Shown here in pieces: positions 29,215 to 45,018 of a stretch of 64,000 nucleotides of DNA (position 1 is the stretch's first letter; each line of letters begins with the position of its first letter). A model generated the notes under the pieces. That model saw only the letters and a list, made by a program, of their open reading frames with translations, searched no databases and was not told where the DNA came from. This DNA comes from Eriocheir sinensis. Lineage: Eukaryota; Arthropoda; Malacostraca; Decapoda; Varunidae. A program made the translations under genes and the position numbers. Location: NCBI RefSeq assembly GCF_024679095.1, contig NW_026111670.1, forward strand, positions 248,001-312,000. The letters are read 5' to 3'.

Positions 29215-32200
29215 GTATATCTTTTTTCATACAAATACACATTCTTTTCATGATATTTTGTTTATTTATTTTGACACGAATTAACATTATTTAATGTGTA
29301 TTTTGTATATATATTTTTATACGTATTTACATTATTTCAAGTGTATTTTGTATATATATTTCTATAGAAATCTGCGTTATTTTATGTTTATTCGTATATA
29401 TATTTTGAAACAAATTTACATTATTTTATGTGTATTTTGCATATTTTTTCAATACAAATTTACCTTATTGTATGTGCATTTTGTATATTAATTTTAATAC
29501 AAATTTGATTAATCTATGTGTATTTTTGTATATGTATTTTTATAAAAATATGCTTTATTTTATGGGTATTTTGCATCTTTATTTTCATACAAATTTACAT
29601 TATTTTATTGATATTCTGTGTATTTATTTTGATATGATTTTACATTATTCTATGTGTATTTTGTATATATATTTTATATAAAATGTATTTGTTTTCATTT
29701 CATACAAATCTACATTATTTTATGTGTTTTTTATACATGTATTTAAATACAAATTTAACTAGTTATATGTGTATTTTGTATATCTATTTTGTATGTATAT
29801 TTTCATAGAAATTTACTCTATTTTATGAGTATTCGTATATATATTTTGATACAAATTTACATTATTGATGTATTTTGCATATCTATTTCAATACAAATTT
29901 ACTTTATTTTACGTGCATTTTGTATATTTATTTTAATACAAATTTAACTATTTTATATGTATTTTTGTATATATATTTTTATGCAAATATGCGTTATTAT
30001 ATGGATATTTTGCATCTTTATTTTCATACAAATTTACATTATTTTATTGATATTCTCTTTATTTATTTTGATACGATTTAACATTATTCTATGTGTATTT
30101 TGTATATTTTTTTATACATATTTACATTATTTAATGTTCATTTTGTATATATATTTTATCCAAATTTACATTATTTTATGTGTATTTGTTTATATATTTT
30201 CATACAAATTTACATTATTTTATGTGTTTTTTGTATATATATTTTTCTACGTATTTAAATTATTTTATGTGTATTTTGTATATACATTTTCATAAAAAAA
30301 TTACGTTATTTTATTGTGTGTATAAGTATATATTTTGATACAAATTTTATACAAATTCATGTTATTTAATGTGTATTTGTTTATATATTTTCATACAAAT
30401 TTATATTATTTTGTGTATTTTTTCATATATTTCATTACAAATTTACCTTATTTTATGTTTATTTTGTATATTTATTTCATTCAATTTTAAATTATTTTAT
30501 GTGTATATTTGTATTTGTATTTAGGTTATTTTATGTGTATTTTGTATATATTTTCATCCAAAATTACATTATTTTATTGATATTTTCTTAATTTAATTCG
30601 ATACGAATTTAGATTATTTCATAGGTATTTTGTATACATATTTTTATACTCATTTACATTATCTAAAGTGTGTTTTGAATATATATTTTTATGCAATTTT
30701 ATTTTATGTTCATTTTTGTACATATATTTTTATAGAAATTTGCGTTATTTTATGTATATAGTTTTATATAAATTTACAATATTTTATGTGCATTTTGTAT
30801 ATTTATATTTATACAAATACACATTCTTTTATTGGTATATTGTTTATTTACATTTATACGAATTTACATTATTTTATGTGTATTTTGTATACATTTTTTA
30901 TACGTATTTACTTAATATTATGTGTATTTTGTATATGTATTTTATAGAAATCTACGTTATTTTATGTGTATTCGTATATATATTTTGAAACAAATTTACA
31001 TTATTTTATATGTATTTTGCATATCTATTTCAATACAAATTTACCTTATTGTATGTGCATTTTGTATATTTATTTTAATACAAATTCAAATATTTTATGT
31101 GTATTTTGGTATCAATATTTTTATAAAAAAATGCGTTATTTTATAGGTATTTTGCATCTTAATTTTCATACAAATTTACATTATTTTATTAATATTCTGT
31201 GTATATATTTTGATACGATTTTACATTATTCTATTTGTGTTTTGTATATATTTTTTTATACATATTTACATTATTTAATGTGTATTTTGATTATATATTT
31301 CATACAAATTTACGTTATTATATGTGTATTTGTTTATATATTTTCTCTCAAATTTACATTATTTTATATGTATTTTGTATATGTATTTCAATAAAAGTTA
31401 ACCTAATTTTATGTGTATTTTTATATATTTCTTTTCATACAAATTTAAATTATTTTTGTGTATTTTTGTATATAGTTTTATACAAATTTAGGTTATTTTA
31501 TGTACGAATTTACATTGTTTAATGTGTGTTTTGTATATATATTTTTATCCAAAGTTACATTATTTTACGTTCATTTTTGGACATATATTTTTATGGAAAT
31601 TTGCGTTATTTTATACGTATTTGTATATGTTTTCTCATACAAATTTACATTATTTTATTGATATTTTGTTTATTTAGTTTGATACAAATTACATGATTAT
31701 ATGAGTATTTTGTACATATTTTTAATACGTATTTACATTACTTAATGTGTATTTTGTTAATATATTTTTAAACAAATTTACGTTATTATATGTATTTTTA
31801 TAAATATTTTGATACAAATTTACATTATTTTATGTATTTTCTATATACATTTCAATTCAAATTTAGCTTATTTTATCTGTATTTTGTATATCTATTTTCA
31901 TACGAATTTAATAACTTCTGTGTATTTTTGTATATAGTTTTATAAAAATTTACGTTATTTTATGTGTATTTTGTATATTTATATTTATACAAATACACAT
32001 TCTTTTATTGGTATTTTTTTATTTATTTTGATACGAATTTACATTATTTTATGTGTATTTTGTATACATTTTCTTATACGTATTTACTTCATTTTATGTG
32101 TATTTTGTATATATATTTTTATACAAATCTACGTTATTTTATGTGTATTCGTATATATTTTGAAACAAATTTACATTGTTTTGCATATCTATTTCAATAC

Positions 32201-32594
32201 AGATTTACCTTATTGTATGTGTATTTTGTATATTTATTTTAATTCAAAAAAAATTTTTCATGTGTATTTTGGTATATATATTTTTATAAAAAATGGTTAT
32301 TTAATGGGTATTTTGCATCTTTATTTTCATACAAATTTACATTGTTTTATTAATATTCAGTGTATTTATTTTGATACGATTTTACATTATTCTATTTGTG
32401 TTTTGTATATATTTTTTTTATACATATTTACATTATTTAATGTGTATTTTGTATATTTTATAACAAATCTACGTTATTTTATGCGCATCTGTTAAAATAT
32501 TTTGATACAAATTTACATTATTTCATGTATTTTGTATATATATTTTAATACAAATTTAGTTTATTTTATGTATATTTTGTTTATCTATTTTCAT
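29215..32594 (+). repeat. 3.4-kb satellite superunit delta
   Basis: Landmarks at 29239, 30823 and 31998 have gaps of 1584 and 1175 bp, as in superunits beta and gamma. It is an isolated copy flanked on both sides by reversed blocks, so a superunit was moved or its neighbours were inverted. Confidence 0.82.
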
Positions 32595-35181
32595 TCGTAT
32601 CAAAATAAATAAACAAAATAGCAATCAAATAATGTAAATTTGTATGAGATAAAATATACAAATACACATAAAATAACGCAAATTTCTAAAAAAATATATG
32701 TACAAAAATGCACATAAAATAAAGTAAATTTGCATAAAAATATATATATACAAAACACACATTAAATAATGTAAATGCGTACAAAAAATAAACTAAATTT
32801 GTATAAAGCTATATACAAAAATACACAAAAAATTTTAAAATTTGTATGAAAAGAAATATACAAAATACACGTAAAATTACGTAAATTTGTATTGAAATAC
32901 ATATACAAAATACACATAAAATAATGTAAATTTGAATGAAAATATATAAACAAATACACTTAAAATAACGTAAATTTGTATAAAATATATATGCAAGATA
33001 CACATTAAATAATGTAAATGTGTATAAAAAAATATTTACAAAAAAGAAATAGAATAATGTAAAATCCTATCAATATAAATACACAGAATATCAATAAAAT
33101 AATGTAAATTTGTATGAAAAAGATGCAAAATTCCCAAAAAAATAGCGCATTTTTTATAAAAAATATATATACCAAAATACACATAAAATATTTAAATTTT
33201 TATTGAAATAAATATACAAAATGCATATACAGTAAGGTAAATATGTATTGAAAGAGATATTCAAAAATACATATAAAACAAAGTAAATTTGTTTCAAAAT
33301 ATATATACGAATACACATAAAATAACGTAGATTTCTATAGAAATATATATACAAAATACATATGAATTTATGTAAATTCGTATAAAAATATATATACAAA
33401 ATACATATCTAATTAAATTCGTGTCAAAATAAATAAACAAAATATCATGAAAAGAATGTGTATTTGTATGAAAATAAATAATATATAATAAATTTGTATG
33501 AAATATATATGCAAGATACACATTAAATAATGTAAATATGTAAAAAAAATATATATACAAAAAACAAATAGAATAATGTGAAATCGTATCAAAATAAATA
33601 CACCGAATATTAATAAAATAATGTAAATTTGTATGAAAATAAAGATGCAAAATTCCCATCAAATAGCGCATTTCTTATAAAAATATATATACCAAAATAC
33701 ACATAAAATATTTAAATCTGTATTGAAGTAAATATACAAAATGCACATACAATAAGGTAAACTTGCATTTAAAGAGATATGCAAAAATATATATAAAACA
33801 ATGTAAATTTGTTTCAAAATATATACGAATACACATAAAATAACGTAGATTTCTATAAAAATATATATACAAAATACACATAAATTAAGTAAATACGTAT
33901 AAAAATAGATATACAAAATACACATAGAATAATGTAAAAATGTTTCAAAAAAAAATAAATAGAATATAAATAAAATAATGTAAATTTGTATGAAAATAAA
34001 AATGCAAAATACCCATAAAATAAAGCATATTTTTATAAAAATACATATACAAAAATACACATAGTATAATTAAATTTGTATTAAAATAAATATACAAAAT
34101 GCATATACAATAAGGTAAATTTGTGTTGAAAAAATATGCAAAATACACATAAAACAGTGTAGATTTATTTCAAAATCTATATACGAATACTCATAAATCA
34201 ACGTAGATTTCTATAGAAATATTTATACAAAATACACATCAAATGATGTAAACACGTATAAAAATATATATATAAAATACACATTAAATAATGTAAATTC
34301 GCGTCAAAATAAATAAACAAAATATCAATAAAAGAATGTGTACTTGTATGAAAATAGATATACAATGTACACATAAAATCACCTAAATTTGTATAAAACT
34401 ATATACAAAAATACACAAAAATAATAAAAAAAATAATTTTAATTTGTATGAAAATAAATATACAAAATACACATAAAATTAGGTAAATTTGTATTGAAAT
34501 ACATTTACAAAATACACATAAAATAATGTAAATTTGAATAAAAATATATAAACAAATACACTTATAATAACGTAAATTTGTATAAAATATATATAAAAAA
34601 TACACATTAAATAATGTAAATATGTATAAAAAATATATACAAAACACAAATAGAATAATATAAAATCGTATCAAAATAGATACACAGAATATTAATAAAA
34701 TAATGTAAATTTGTATGAAAATTAAGATGCAAAATACCCATAAAATAACGCATTTTTTATAAAAATATTTATACCAAGACACACATAAAATATTTAAATT
34801 TGTATTAAAATAAATATACAAAATGCACATACAATAAGGTTAATTTGTATTGAAATAGATATGCAAAATACATATAAAACCATGTAAATTTTTTTCAAAA
34901 TATATAGACGAAAACACATAAAATAACGTAGATTTCTATGAAAATAAATATACAAAATACACATAAAATGAAGTAAATACGTATAAAAAAAGATATACAA
35001 AATACACATAAAATAATGTAAACTCGTATCAAAAAAAATAAACAAAATACTAATAAAAGAATGTGTATTGTATAAATATAAATATACAAAATTCAAATAA
35101 AATAACGTAAATTTATATAAAACTATATTCAAAAATACACAAAAGTAATTAAATTTGTGTGAAAATAGATATACAAAATAC
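32595..35181 (-). repeat. Satellite block 16, arm of a distant inverted pair
   Basis: From about 32,697 to 35,181 this is the reverse complement of 58,196 to 60,655. Shared oddities include the stop-start variants around 33,410 and 59,940 (AATTAGATATGTATTTTG and its complement) and the TGTACAAAAATGCACAT end. Confidence 0.85.
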
Positions 35182-35198
35182 ATGTGTATTTTGTATAT
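35169..35198. repeat. Tight palindromic junction
   Basis: Fourteen-base arms pair perfectly around a 2-base TG spacer (core TACAAAATACA and TGTATTTTGTA), where reverse monomers meet forward monomers head to head. Near-identical centres lie at 36,650 to 36,679, about 38,137 to 38,160 (one mismatch) and 58,182 to 58,211 (spacer CA). Confidence 0.9.
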
Positions 35199-36660
35199 TT
35201 ATTTTCATACAAATTGAAATTATTTTTGTTAATTTTTTTATATATTTTCAAACAAATGTTTGTTATTTTATGTGTATTTTGTATATTTATTTATTCTACA
35301 AATATACTTTCTTTTATCTGAATTTTGTTTATTGAATTTGAAACGAATTTACCTTATTTTGTATATCTATTTTCATACAAATTAAAATACTTCTGTGTAT
35401 TTTTGTATATAGTTTTATATAAATTTACGTTATTTTATGTGTATTTTGCATATTTATATTTATACAAATACACATTCTTTTATTGGTATTTTGTATATTT
35501 ATTTTGATACGAATTTACATTATTTTCTGTGTATTTTGTATACATTTTTTTATACGTATTTACTTCATTTTATGAGTATTTTGTATATATATTTTTATAA
35601 AAATCTACGTTATTTTATGTGTATTCGTATATATATTTTGAAACAAATTTACATTGTTTTATATGTATTTTGCATATCTATTTCAATACAAATTTACCTT
35701 GTTGTATGTGTTTTTTGTATATTTATTTTAATACAAATTTAACTTTTTGATGTGTATTTTGGTATATTTATTTTTATAAATAAAAAAAAATGCGTTATTT
35801 ATGGGCATTTTGCTTCTTTATTTTCATACAAATTTACATTATTTTATTAATATTCTGTGTATTTATTTTGATACGATTTTACATTATTCTATTTGTGTTT
35901 TGTACATATTTTTTTTTATACAAATTTACGTTATTTTAAGTGTATTTGTTTAATTATTTTCATTCAAATTTACATTATTTTATGTGTATTTTGTTAATGT
36001 ATTTCAATACAAATTTATAAATATATAAACAAATACACTTAAAATAACGTAAATTTGTATAAAATATATATAAAAAATACACATTAAATAATGTAAATAT
36101 GTATAAAAAAATATATACAAAACACAAATAGAATAATATAAAATCGTATGAAAATAAATACACAGAATATTAATAAAATAATGTAAATTTGTATGAAAAT
36201 TAAGTTGCAAAATACCCATAAAATAACGCATTTTTTTTATAAAAATATTTAAACCAAGACACACATAAAATATTTGAATTTGTATTAAAATAAATATACA
36301 AAATGCACATACAATAAGGTAAATTTGTATTGAAATAGATATGCAAAATCCATATAAAACCATGTAAATTTTTTTCAAAATATATATACGAATACACATA
36401 AAATAACGTAGATTTCTATGAAAATAAATATACAAAATACACATAAAATGAAGTAAATACGTATAAAAAAAAGATATACAAAATACACATAAAATAATGT
36501 AAACTCGTATCAAAATAAATAAACAAAATACTAATAAAAGAATGTGTATTGTATAAATATAAATATACAAAATACAAATAAAATAACGTAAATTTATATA
36601 AAACTATATGCAAAAATACACAAAAGTAATTAAATTTGTGTGAAAATAGATATACAAAAT
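35182..36660. repeat. 1.48-kb two-orientation cassette, copy 1
   Basis: A forward half (35,182 to 36,017) is followed by a reverse half (36,018 to 36,660) joined at CAAATTTATAAATATATAAAC. The cassette starts and ends at a tight palindrome, TACAAAATACA then TG then TGTATTTTGTA. It is repeated next door with a 1,479-bp step. Confidence 0.85.
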
Positions 36661-38145
36661 ACATGTGTATTTTGTATATTTATTTTCATACAAATTGAAA
36701 TTATTTTTTGTTTATTTTTTTATATATTTTCAAACAAATGTTTGTTATTTTATGTGTATTTTGTATATTTATTTATTCTACAAATATACTTTCTTTTATC
36801 TGAATTTTGTTTATTGAATTTGAAACGAATTTACCTTATTTTGTATATCTATTTTCATACAAATTAAAATACTTCTGTGTATTTTTGTATATAGTTTTAT
36901 ATAAATTTACGTTATTTTATGTGTATTTTGTATATTTATATTTATACAAATACACATTCTTTTATTGGTATTTTGTATATTTATTTTGATACGAATTTAC
37001 ATTATTTTATGTGTATTTTGTATACATTTTTTATACGTATTTACTTCATTTATGTGTATTTTGTATATATATTTTTATAGAAATCTACGTTATTTTATGT
37101 GTATTCGTATATATATTTTGAAACAAATTTACATTGTTTTATATGTATTTTGCATATCTATTTCAATACAAATTTACCTTATTGTATGTGTTTTTTGTAT
37201 ATTTATTTTAATACAAATTTAATTTTTTGATGTGTATTTTGGTATATATATTTTTATAAATAAAAAAATGCGTTATTTTATGGGTATTTTGCTTCTTTAT
37301 TTTCATACAAATTTACATTATTTTATTAATATTCTGTGTATTTATTTTGATACGATTTTACATTATTCTATTTGTGTTTTGTACATATTTTTTATACAAA
37401 TTTACGTTATTTTAAGTGTATTTGTTTATGTATTTTCATTCAAATTTACATTATTTTATGTGTATTTTGTGTATGTATTTCAATACAAATTTATAATTTT
37501 ATGTGTATATATTTCAAACAAATACACTTAAAATATTTTACGTAAATTTGTATAAAATATACAAAATACACATTAAATAATGTAAATATGTATAAAAAAA
37601 TATATACAAAACACAAATAGAATAATATAAAATCGTATCAAAATAAATACACATAATATTAATAAAATAATGTAAATTTGTATGAAAATTAAGATGCAAA
37701 ATACCCATAAAATAACGCATTTTGTTTATAAAAATATTTATACGAAAACACATAAAATATTTTAATTTGTATTAAAATAAATATACAAAATGCACATACA
37801 ATAAGGTAAATTTGTACTGAAATAGATATGCAAAATAAATATAAAACCATGTAAATTTTTTTCACAATATATATACGAATACACATAAAATAACGTAGAT
37901 TTCTATGAAAATAAATATACAATATACACAAAAAATGAAATAAATACGTATAAAAAAAAGGTATACAAAATACACATAAAATAATGTAAACTCGTATCAA
38001 AATAAATAAACAAAATACTAATAAAAGAATGTGTATTGTATAAATATAAATATACAAAATACAAATAAAATAACGTAAATTTATATAAAACTATATGCAA
38101 AATAAACAAAAGTAATTAAATTTGTGAAAATATATATACAAAATA
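36661..38145. repeat. 1.48-kb two-orientation cassette, copy 2
   Basis: Forward 36,661 to 37,514 and reverse 37,515 to 38,145, nearly the same as copy 1. The internal join has changed to ATATATTTCAAACAAATACA. The following forward block starts with a third, more diverged copy of the same first half (38,146 onward). Confidence 0.85.
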
Positions 38146-39529
38146 CATGTGTATTTTGTTCATATTTATTTTCATACAAATTGATATTATTTAATGTTTA
38201 TTTTTATATATTTTAAAACATATTTTAGTTATTATATCTTTATTTTGTATTTTTATTTATTCTAAATATATAATTTCTTTTTTCTGAATTTTGTATATTG
38301 AATTTCAAATGAATTTAGCTTATTTTGTGTGTATTTTATCTATTTTCATACAAATTTAAAAACTACTGTGTATATTTGTATATAGTGTTATATAAATCTA
38401 CGTTATTTTATGTGTATTTTGTATATTTATATTTATACAAATACACATTCTTTTATTGGTATTTTGTTTATTTATTTTGATACGAATTTACATTATTTTA
38501 TGTGTATTTTGTATACATCTTATACGTATTTACTTCATTTGATATGTATTTTGTGTATATATTTTTATAGAAATCTACGTTATTTTATGTGTATTCGTAT
38601 ATATTTTTAAACAAATTTACATTGTTTTATATGTATTTTGCATAACTATTTCAATACAAATTTAACTTATTGTATGTGTTTTTGTATATTTATTTTAATA
38701 CAAATTTAATTTGTTTATGTGTATTTTGGTATATATATATTTGATAAATAAAAAAAATGCGTTATTTTATGGGTATTTTGCTTCTTTATTTTCATACAAA
38801 TTTACATTATTTTATTAATATTCTGTGTATTTATTTTGATACGATTTTACATTATTCTATTTGTGTTTTGTACATATTTTTTTATACAAATTTACGTTAT
38901 TTTAAGTGTATTTGTTTATGTATTTTCATTCAAATTTACATTATTTTATGTGTATTTGTGTATGTATTTCAATACAAATTTACCTAATTTACGTGTATTT
39001 TGTATATTTATTTCCATACAAATTTAAAATATTTTTGTGTATTTTTGTATATAGTTTGATACAAATTTAGGTGATTTTATGTGTATTTTGTACATCTATT
39101 TTCATACAAATACACATTCTTTTATTTATATTTTGTTTATTTATTTTGACGCGAATTTACATTATTTAATGTGTATTTTGTATATATATTTTTATACGAA
39201 TTTACATCATTTCATGTGTATTTTGTATAGTTTTAAACAAATTTATATTATTTAATGTGTATTTTGTATATATATATTTATACAAATACACATTCTTTTA
39301 TTGGTATTTTGTTTATTTATTTTGATACTAATTTACATTATTTTATGTGTATTTTGTATACATTTTTTATACGTATTTACTTAATTTTATGTGTATTTTG
39401 TATATATATTTTTATAGAAATCAACCTTATTTCATGTGTATTCGTATATATATTTTGAAACAAATTTACATTGTTTATATGTATTTTGCATATCTATTTT
39501 TGTGTATTCTGAATTTATTTTTGTTATAC
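38146..39529 (+). repeat. Satellite block 21
   Basis: Starts like the 1.48-kb cassettes but continues forward. From about 39,060 it carries CGCGAATTTACATTATTTAA variants shared with 56,260 to 56,470, where one TATATATATAT run has become long (TA)n. Confidence 0.8.
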
Positions 39530-41229
39530 ATAGAATAATGTAAAATCGTATCAAAATAGGTACACAGAATATCAATAAAATAATTTAAATTTGTATGAAA
39601 ATAAAGATGCAAAATACCCATAAGATAAAGCATATTTAAAAAAAAAAAATACATACACAAAAATACACATAGAATAATTAAATTTGTATTAAAATTAATA
39701 TACAAAATGCACACATACAATAAGGTAAATTTGTATTGAAAAAAAAAACGCAAAATACAAATAAAACTGTAAATTTGTTTCAAAATATATATACGAATAC
39801 ACATAAAATAACGTAGATTTCTATAGAAATGTATATACAAAACACACATGAAATTATGTAAATACGTATAAAAATATATATATAAAATACATATTAAGAA
39901 ATGTAAATTCGTGACAAAATAAATAAACAAAATATCATGAAAAGAATGTGTATTTGTATGAAAATAAATAATAGATAATAAATTTGTATGTAATATATAT
40001 GCAAGATACACATTAAATAATGTAAATATGTATAAAAAATATATATACAAAAAACAAATAGAATAATGTAAAATCGTATCAAAATATATACACCGAATAT
40101 TAATAAAATAATGTAAGTTTGTATGAAAATAAAGATGCAAAATTCCCATCAAATAGCGCATTTCTTATAAAAGTATATATACCAAAATACACATAAAATA
40201 TTTAAATTTGTATTGAAATAAATATACAAAATGCACATACAATAAGGTAAACTTCTATTGAAAGAGATATGCAAAAATACATATAAAACAATGTAAATTT
40301 GTTTCAAATATATATACGAATACACATAAAATAACGTAGATTTCTATAAAAATATATATACAAAATACACATAAAATTAAGTAAATACGTATAAAAAAAT
40401 GTAAACAAAATACACATAAAATAATGTAAACTCGAAACAAAATAAATAAACAAAATACCAATAAAAGAATGTGTATTTGTATAAATATAAATGTACAAAA
40501 TACACATACAAAATAAACATAAAATAAGGTAAATTTGTAATGAAATATATGTACAAAATACACATAAAATAATGTAAATTTATATGAAAATATATATACA
40601 AATACACATAAAATACCATGAATTTGTATAAAATTATATATTCAAATTAAATATTAAATAATGTAAATGCGTATAAAAATATATATACAAAGAACATATA
40701 AAATAATGTAAATTCGTGTCAATATAAATCAACAAAATACCAATAAAATAATATATATTTGAATGAAAATAGATTTACAAAATACACATAACATAACTAA
40801 AATTTGTATTGAAATATATATAAAAATACATAAAAATAATTTGAGTTTGTATGAAAATAGATATTCAAAATACATATAAAACTAGGTAAATTTCTTTTGA
40901 AATATATATACAAAATACCCATAAAATATTGTAAATTTGTGTCAAAATATATAAACAAATACACATAAAATAACTTAAAATAACGTAAATATGTATCAAA
41001 TATATATACAAAAAACACATTAAATAATGTAAATATGTATAAAAAATATATACAAAACATAAATAAAATAATGTAAAATCGTATCAAAATAAATACAGAA
41101 AATATTAATAAAATAATGTAAATTTGTATGAAAATTAAGATGCAAAATACCCATAAAATAACGCAATTTTTATAAAAATATATATACGAAAAAATATAAA
41201 ATATTTGATTTTGTATTAAAATAAATAGA
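39530..41229 (-). repeat. Satellite block 22
   Basis: Up to about 40,900 it is the inverse of 8,170 to 9,545. The last part follows other variant-8 to variant-11 monomers. It starts at the GTTATACATAGAATAATG switch also found at about 56,815. Confidence 0.8.
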
Positions 41230-42171
41230 TATACATTCTTTTATTGGTATTTTGTTTATTTATTTTGTTTCGAATTTACATTATTATATGTGTATTTTGT
41301 TTACATTTTTAATACGTATTTACTTAATTTTATTATTATAATGTATATATATTTTTATAGAAATCTTCGTTATTTTATGTGTATTCGTATATATATTTTG
41401 AAACAAATTTACATTGTTTTATATGTATTTTTTGCATATTTCTTTCAATAGAAGTTTACCTTATTGTATGTGCATTTTGTATATTTATTTCAATACAAAT
41501 TTAAATATTTTTGTGTATTTTGGTATATATATTTTTATAAGAAATGCGCTATTTGATGGGAATTTTGCATCTTTATTTTCATACAAATTTACATTATTTT
41601 ATTAATATTCGGTGTATTTATTTTCATACGATTTTACATTATTCTATTTGTTTTTTGTATATATTTTTTTTATACATATTTACATTATTTAAATGTATCT
41701 TGCATATATATTACATACAAATTTATTATCTATTATTTATTTTCATACAAATACACATTCTTTTCATGATATTTTGTTTATTTATTTTGTCACGAATTTA
41801 CATTACTTAATATGTATTTTATATATATATTTTTATACGTATTTACAGAATTTCATGTGTATTTTGTATATATATTTCTATTGAAATCTACGTTATTTTA
41901 TGTGTATTCGTATATATATTTTGAAACAAATTTACACTGTTTTATTTGTATTTTGCGTTTTTTTTCAATACAAATTTACCTTATTGTAAGTGTGCATTTT
42001 ATATATATATTTTAATACAAATTTAATTATTCTATGTGTATTTTTGTATATGTATTTAAAAAAAAATGCTTTATCTTATGGGTATTTTGCATCTTTATTT
42101 TCATACAAATTTAAATTATTTTATTGATATTCTGTGTACTTATTTTGATACGATTTTACATTATTCTATGT
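41230..42171 (+). repeat. Satellite block 23
   Basis: Direct copy of about 8,605 to 9,548 and of 54,180 to 54,763, including the TTTTGTTTCGAATTTA variant. It forms an inverted pair with the preceding block, giving a local palindrome centred near 41,230. Confidence 0.8.
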
Positions 42172-43584
42172 ATAAAAAAAATAAATACATACACAAAAAT
42201 AGATATGCCAATACATATAAACAATGTAAATTTCTTTCAAAATATATATACGAATACACATGAAATAAGGTAGATTTCTATAAAAATATATATACAAAAT
42301 ACACATAAAATAATGTAAATTAGTATCAAAATAAATAAACAAAATACCAATAAAAGAATGTGTATTTGTATAAATATATATATACAAAATACACATTAAA
42401 TAATATAAATTTGTTTAAAACTATACAAAATACACATGAAATGATGTAAATACGTATAAAAATATATATACAAAATACACATTAAATAATGTAAATTCGC
42501 GTCAGAATAAATAAACAAAATATCAATAAAAGAATGTGTATTTGTATGAAAATAGATATACAAAATACACATAAAATAACCTAAATTTGTATCAAACTAT
42601 ATACAAAAATACACAAAAATATTTTAAATTTGTATGAAAATAAATATACAAAATACACATAAAATTAGGTAAATTTGTATTGAAATACATACACAAAATA
42701 CACATAAAATAATGTAAATTTGAATGAAAATATATAAACAAATACACTTAAAATAACGTAAATTTGTATAAAAAAAATATGTACAAAACACAAATAGAAT
42801 AATGTAAAATCGTATCAAAATAAATACACAGAATATTAATAAAATAATGTAAATTTGTATGAAAATAAAGAAGCAAAATACCCATCAAATAACGCATTTT
42901 TTTTATTTATAAAAATATATATACCAAAATACACATCAAAAAATTAAATTTGTATTAAAATAAATATACAAAAAACACATACAATAAGGTAAATTTGTAT
43001 TGAAATAGATATGCAAAATACATATAAAACAATGTAAATTTGTTTCAAAATATATATACGAATACACATAAAATAACGTAGATTTCTATAAAAATATATA
43101 TACAAAATATACATAAAAGGAAGTAAATACGTATAAAAAAATGTATACAAAATACACATAAAATAATGTAAATTCGTATCAAAATAAATAAACAAAATAC
43201 CAATAAAAGAATGTGTATTTGTATGAATATAAATATACAAAATACACATAAAATAACGTAAATTTATATAAAACTATATACAAAAATACACAGAAGTAAT
43301 TAAATTTGTATGAAAATATATACAAAATACACACGAAATAAGCTAAATTTGAATTGAAATATATATACAAAATACATGAAATAAAGTAAATTTGTATCAA
43401 AATATTTATACAAATACACATATAATAACGTAAATTTGTATGAAAATATATAAACAAAATACACATTAAATAATGTAAATACGTATAAAAATATGTACAA
43501 AATACACATATAATCATGTAATTCGTATCAAAATAAATAAACAAAATACCAATAAAATAATATAAATTTGTATGAGTAAACGTG
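42172..43584 (-). repeat. Satellite block 24
   Basis: Reverse monomers matching 45,180 to 46,255 and 47,060 to 48,157 in the same orientation, and about 57,170 to 57,990. It ends at the reused switch GTATGAGTAAACGTGTATG. Confidence 0.8.
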
Positions 43585-44220
43585 TATGTTGCATATTTTT
43601 TCAATACAAATTTACCTTATTATATACGCATTTTGTATATTAATTTTAATACAAATTTAATTATTCGATGTGTATTTTTGTATCTGTATTTTTATAAACA
43701 TATGCTTTATTTTTTGAGTATTTTGCATCTTTATTTTCATACAAATTTACATTATTTTATTGATATTCTGCTCATTCATTTTGATACGAATTGACATTAT
43801 TCTATGTGTATATTGTATATATTTTTCATACAAATTTACGTTATTTTATGTTTAAAAATATGTACAAAATACACATATAATCATGTAATTCGTATCAAAA
43901 TAAATAAACAAAATACCAATAAAATAATATAAATTTGTATGAGTAAACGTGTATGTTGCATATTTTTTCTATACAAATTTACGTTATTATATACGCATTT
44001 TGTGTATTAATTTTAATACAAATTTAATTATTCGATGTGTATTTTTGTGTCTGTATTTTTATAAACATATGCTTTATTTTTTGGGTATTTTGCATCTTTA
44101 TTTTCATACAAATTTACATTATTTTATTGATATTCTGCTCATTCATTTTGATACGAATTGACATTATTCTATGTATATTTTGTATATATTTTTCATACAA
44201 ATTTACGTTATTTTATGTGT
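43487..44220. repeat. 367-bp tandem duplication spanning orientation switches
   Basis: AAAAATATGTACAAAATAC occurs at 43487 and 43854, and the following switch CGTGTATGTTGCATATTTTT at 43581 and 43948, both 367 bp apart. Each copy contains ~100 bp reversed and ~265 bp forward monomers, so the duplication copied a switch point. Confidence 0.85.
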
Positions 44221-45018
44221 ATTTGTTTATATATTTTGACACAAATTTACAATATTTTATGGGTATTTTGTATATACATTTCAAAAGAAATTTACCTAGT
44301 TTTATGTGTATTTTGTATATCTATTTTCATACAAACTCAAATTATTTCTATGTATTTTTGTATATATTTTAACACAAATTTTAGTTATGTTATGTGTATT
44401 TTTTAAATTTATTTTCATTCAAATATATATAATTTTATTGGTGTTTTGTTGATTTATATTGATACGAATTTACATTATTTTATTTGTACTTCGTATATAT
44501 ATTTTTATACGCTTTTACATTATTTAATATTTATTTTGAATATATATTTTTATACAAATTCATGGTATTTTATGTGTATTTGTATATATATTTTTATATA
44601 AATTTATATTATTTTATGTGTATTTTGTACATATATTTTTTACAAATCTACCTTATTTTATGTTTATTTTGTATGTGTATTTTGTATATTTATATTTATC
44701 CAAATACACATTCTTTTATTGGTATTTTGTTTATTTATTTTAATTCGAATTTACATTATTTTATGTGTATTTTGTATATATTTTTTTTATACGTATTTAC
44801 TTAATTTTATGTGTATTTTGTATATATATTTTTATAGAAATCTACGTTTTTTTATTTGTATTCGTATATATATTTTGAAACAAATTTACATTGTTTTATA
44901 TGTATTTTTGCATATCTCTTTCAATACAAATTTACCTTATTTTATGTGCATTTTGTATATTTATTTCAATGCAAATTTAAATATTTTATGTGTATTTTGG
45001 TATATATATTTTTATAAG
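43952..45018 (+). repeat. Satellite block 27
   Basis: Forward monomers resembling 53,460 to 54,500, with rarer variants AAACATATGCTTTATTTTTT and CCAAATACACATTC. It ends at ATTTTTATAAGATTACGAAA, a join also present at 46,880. Confidence 0.8.
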
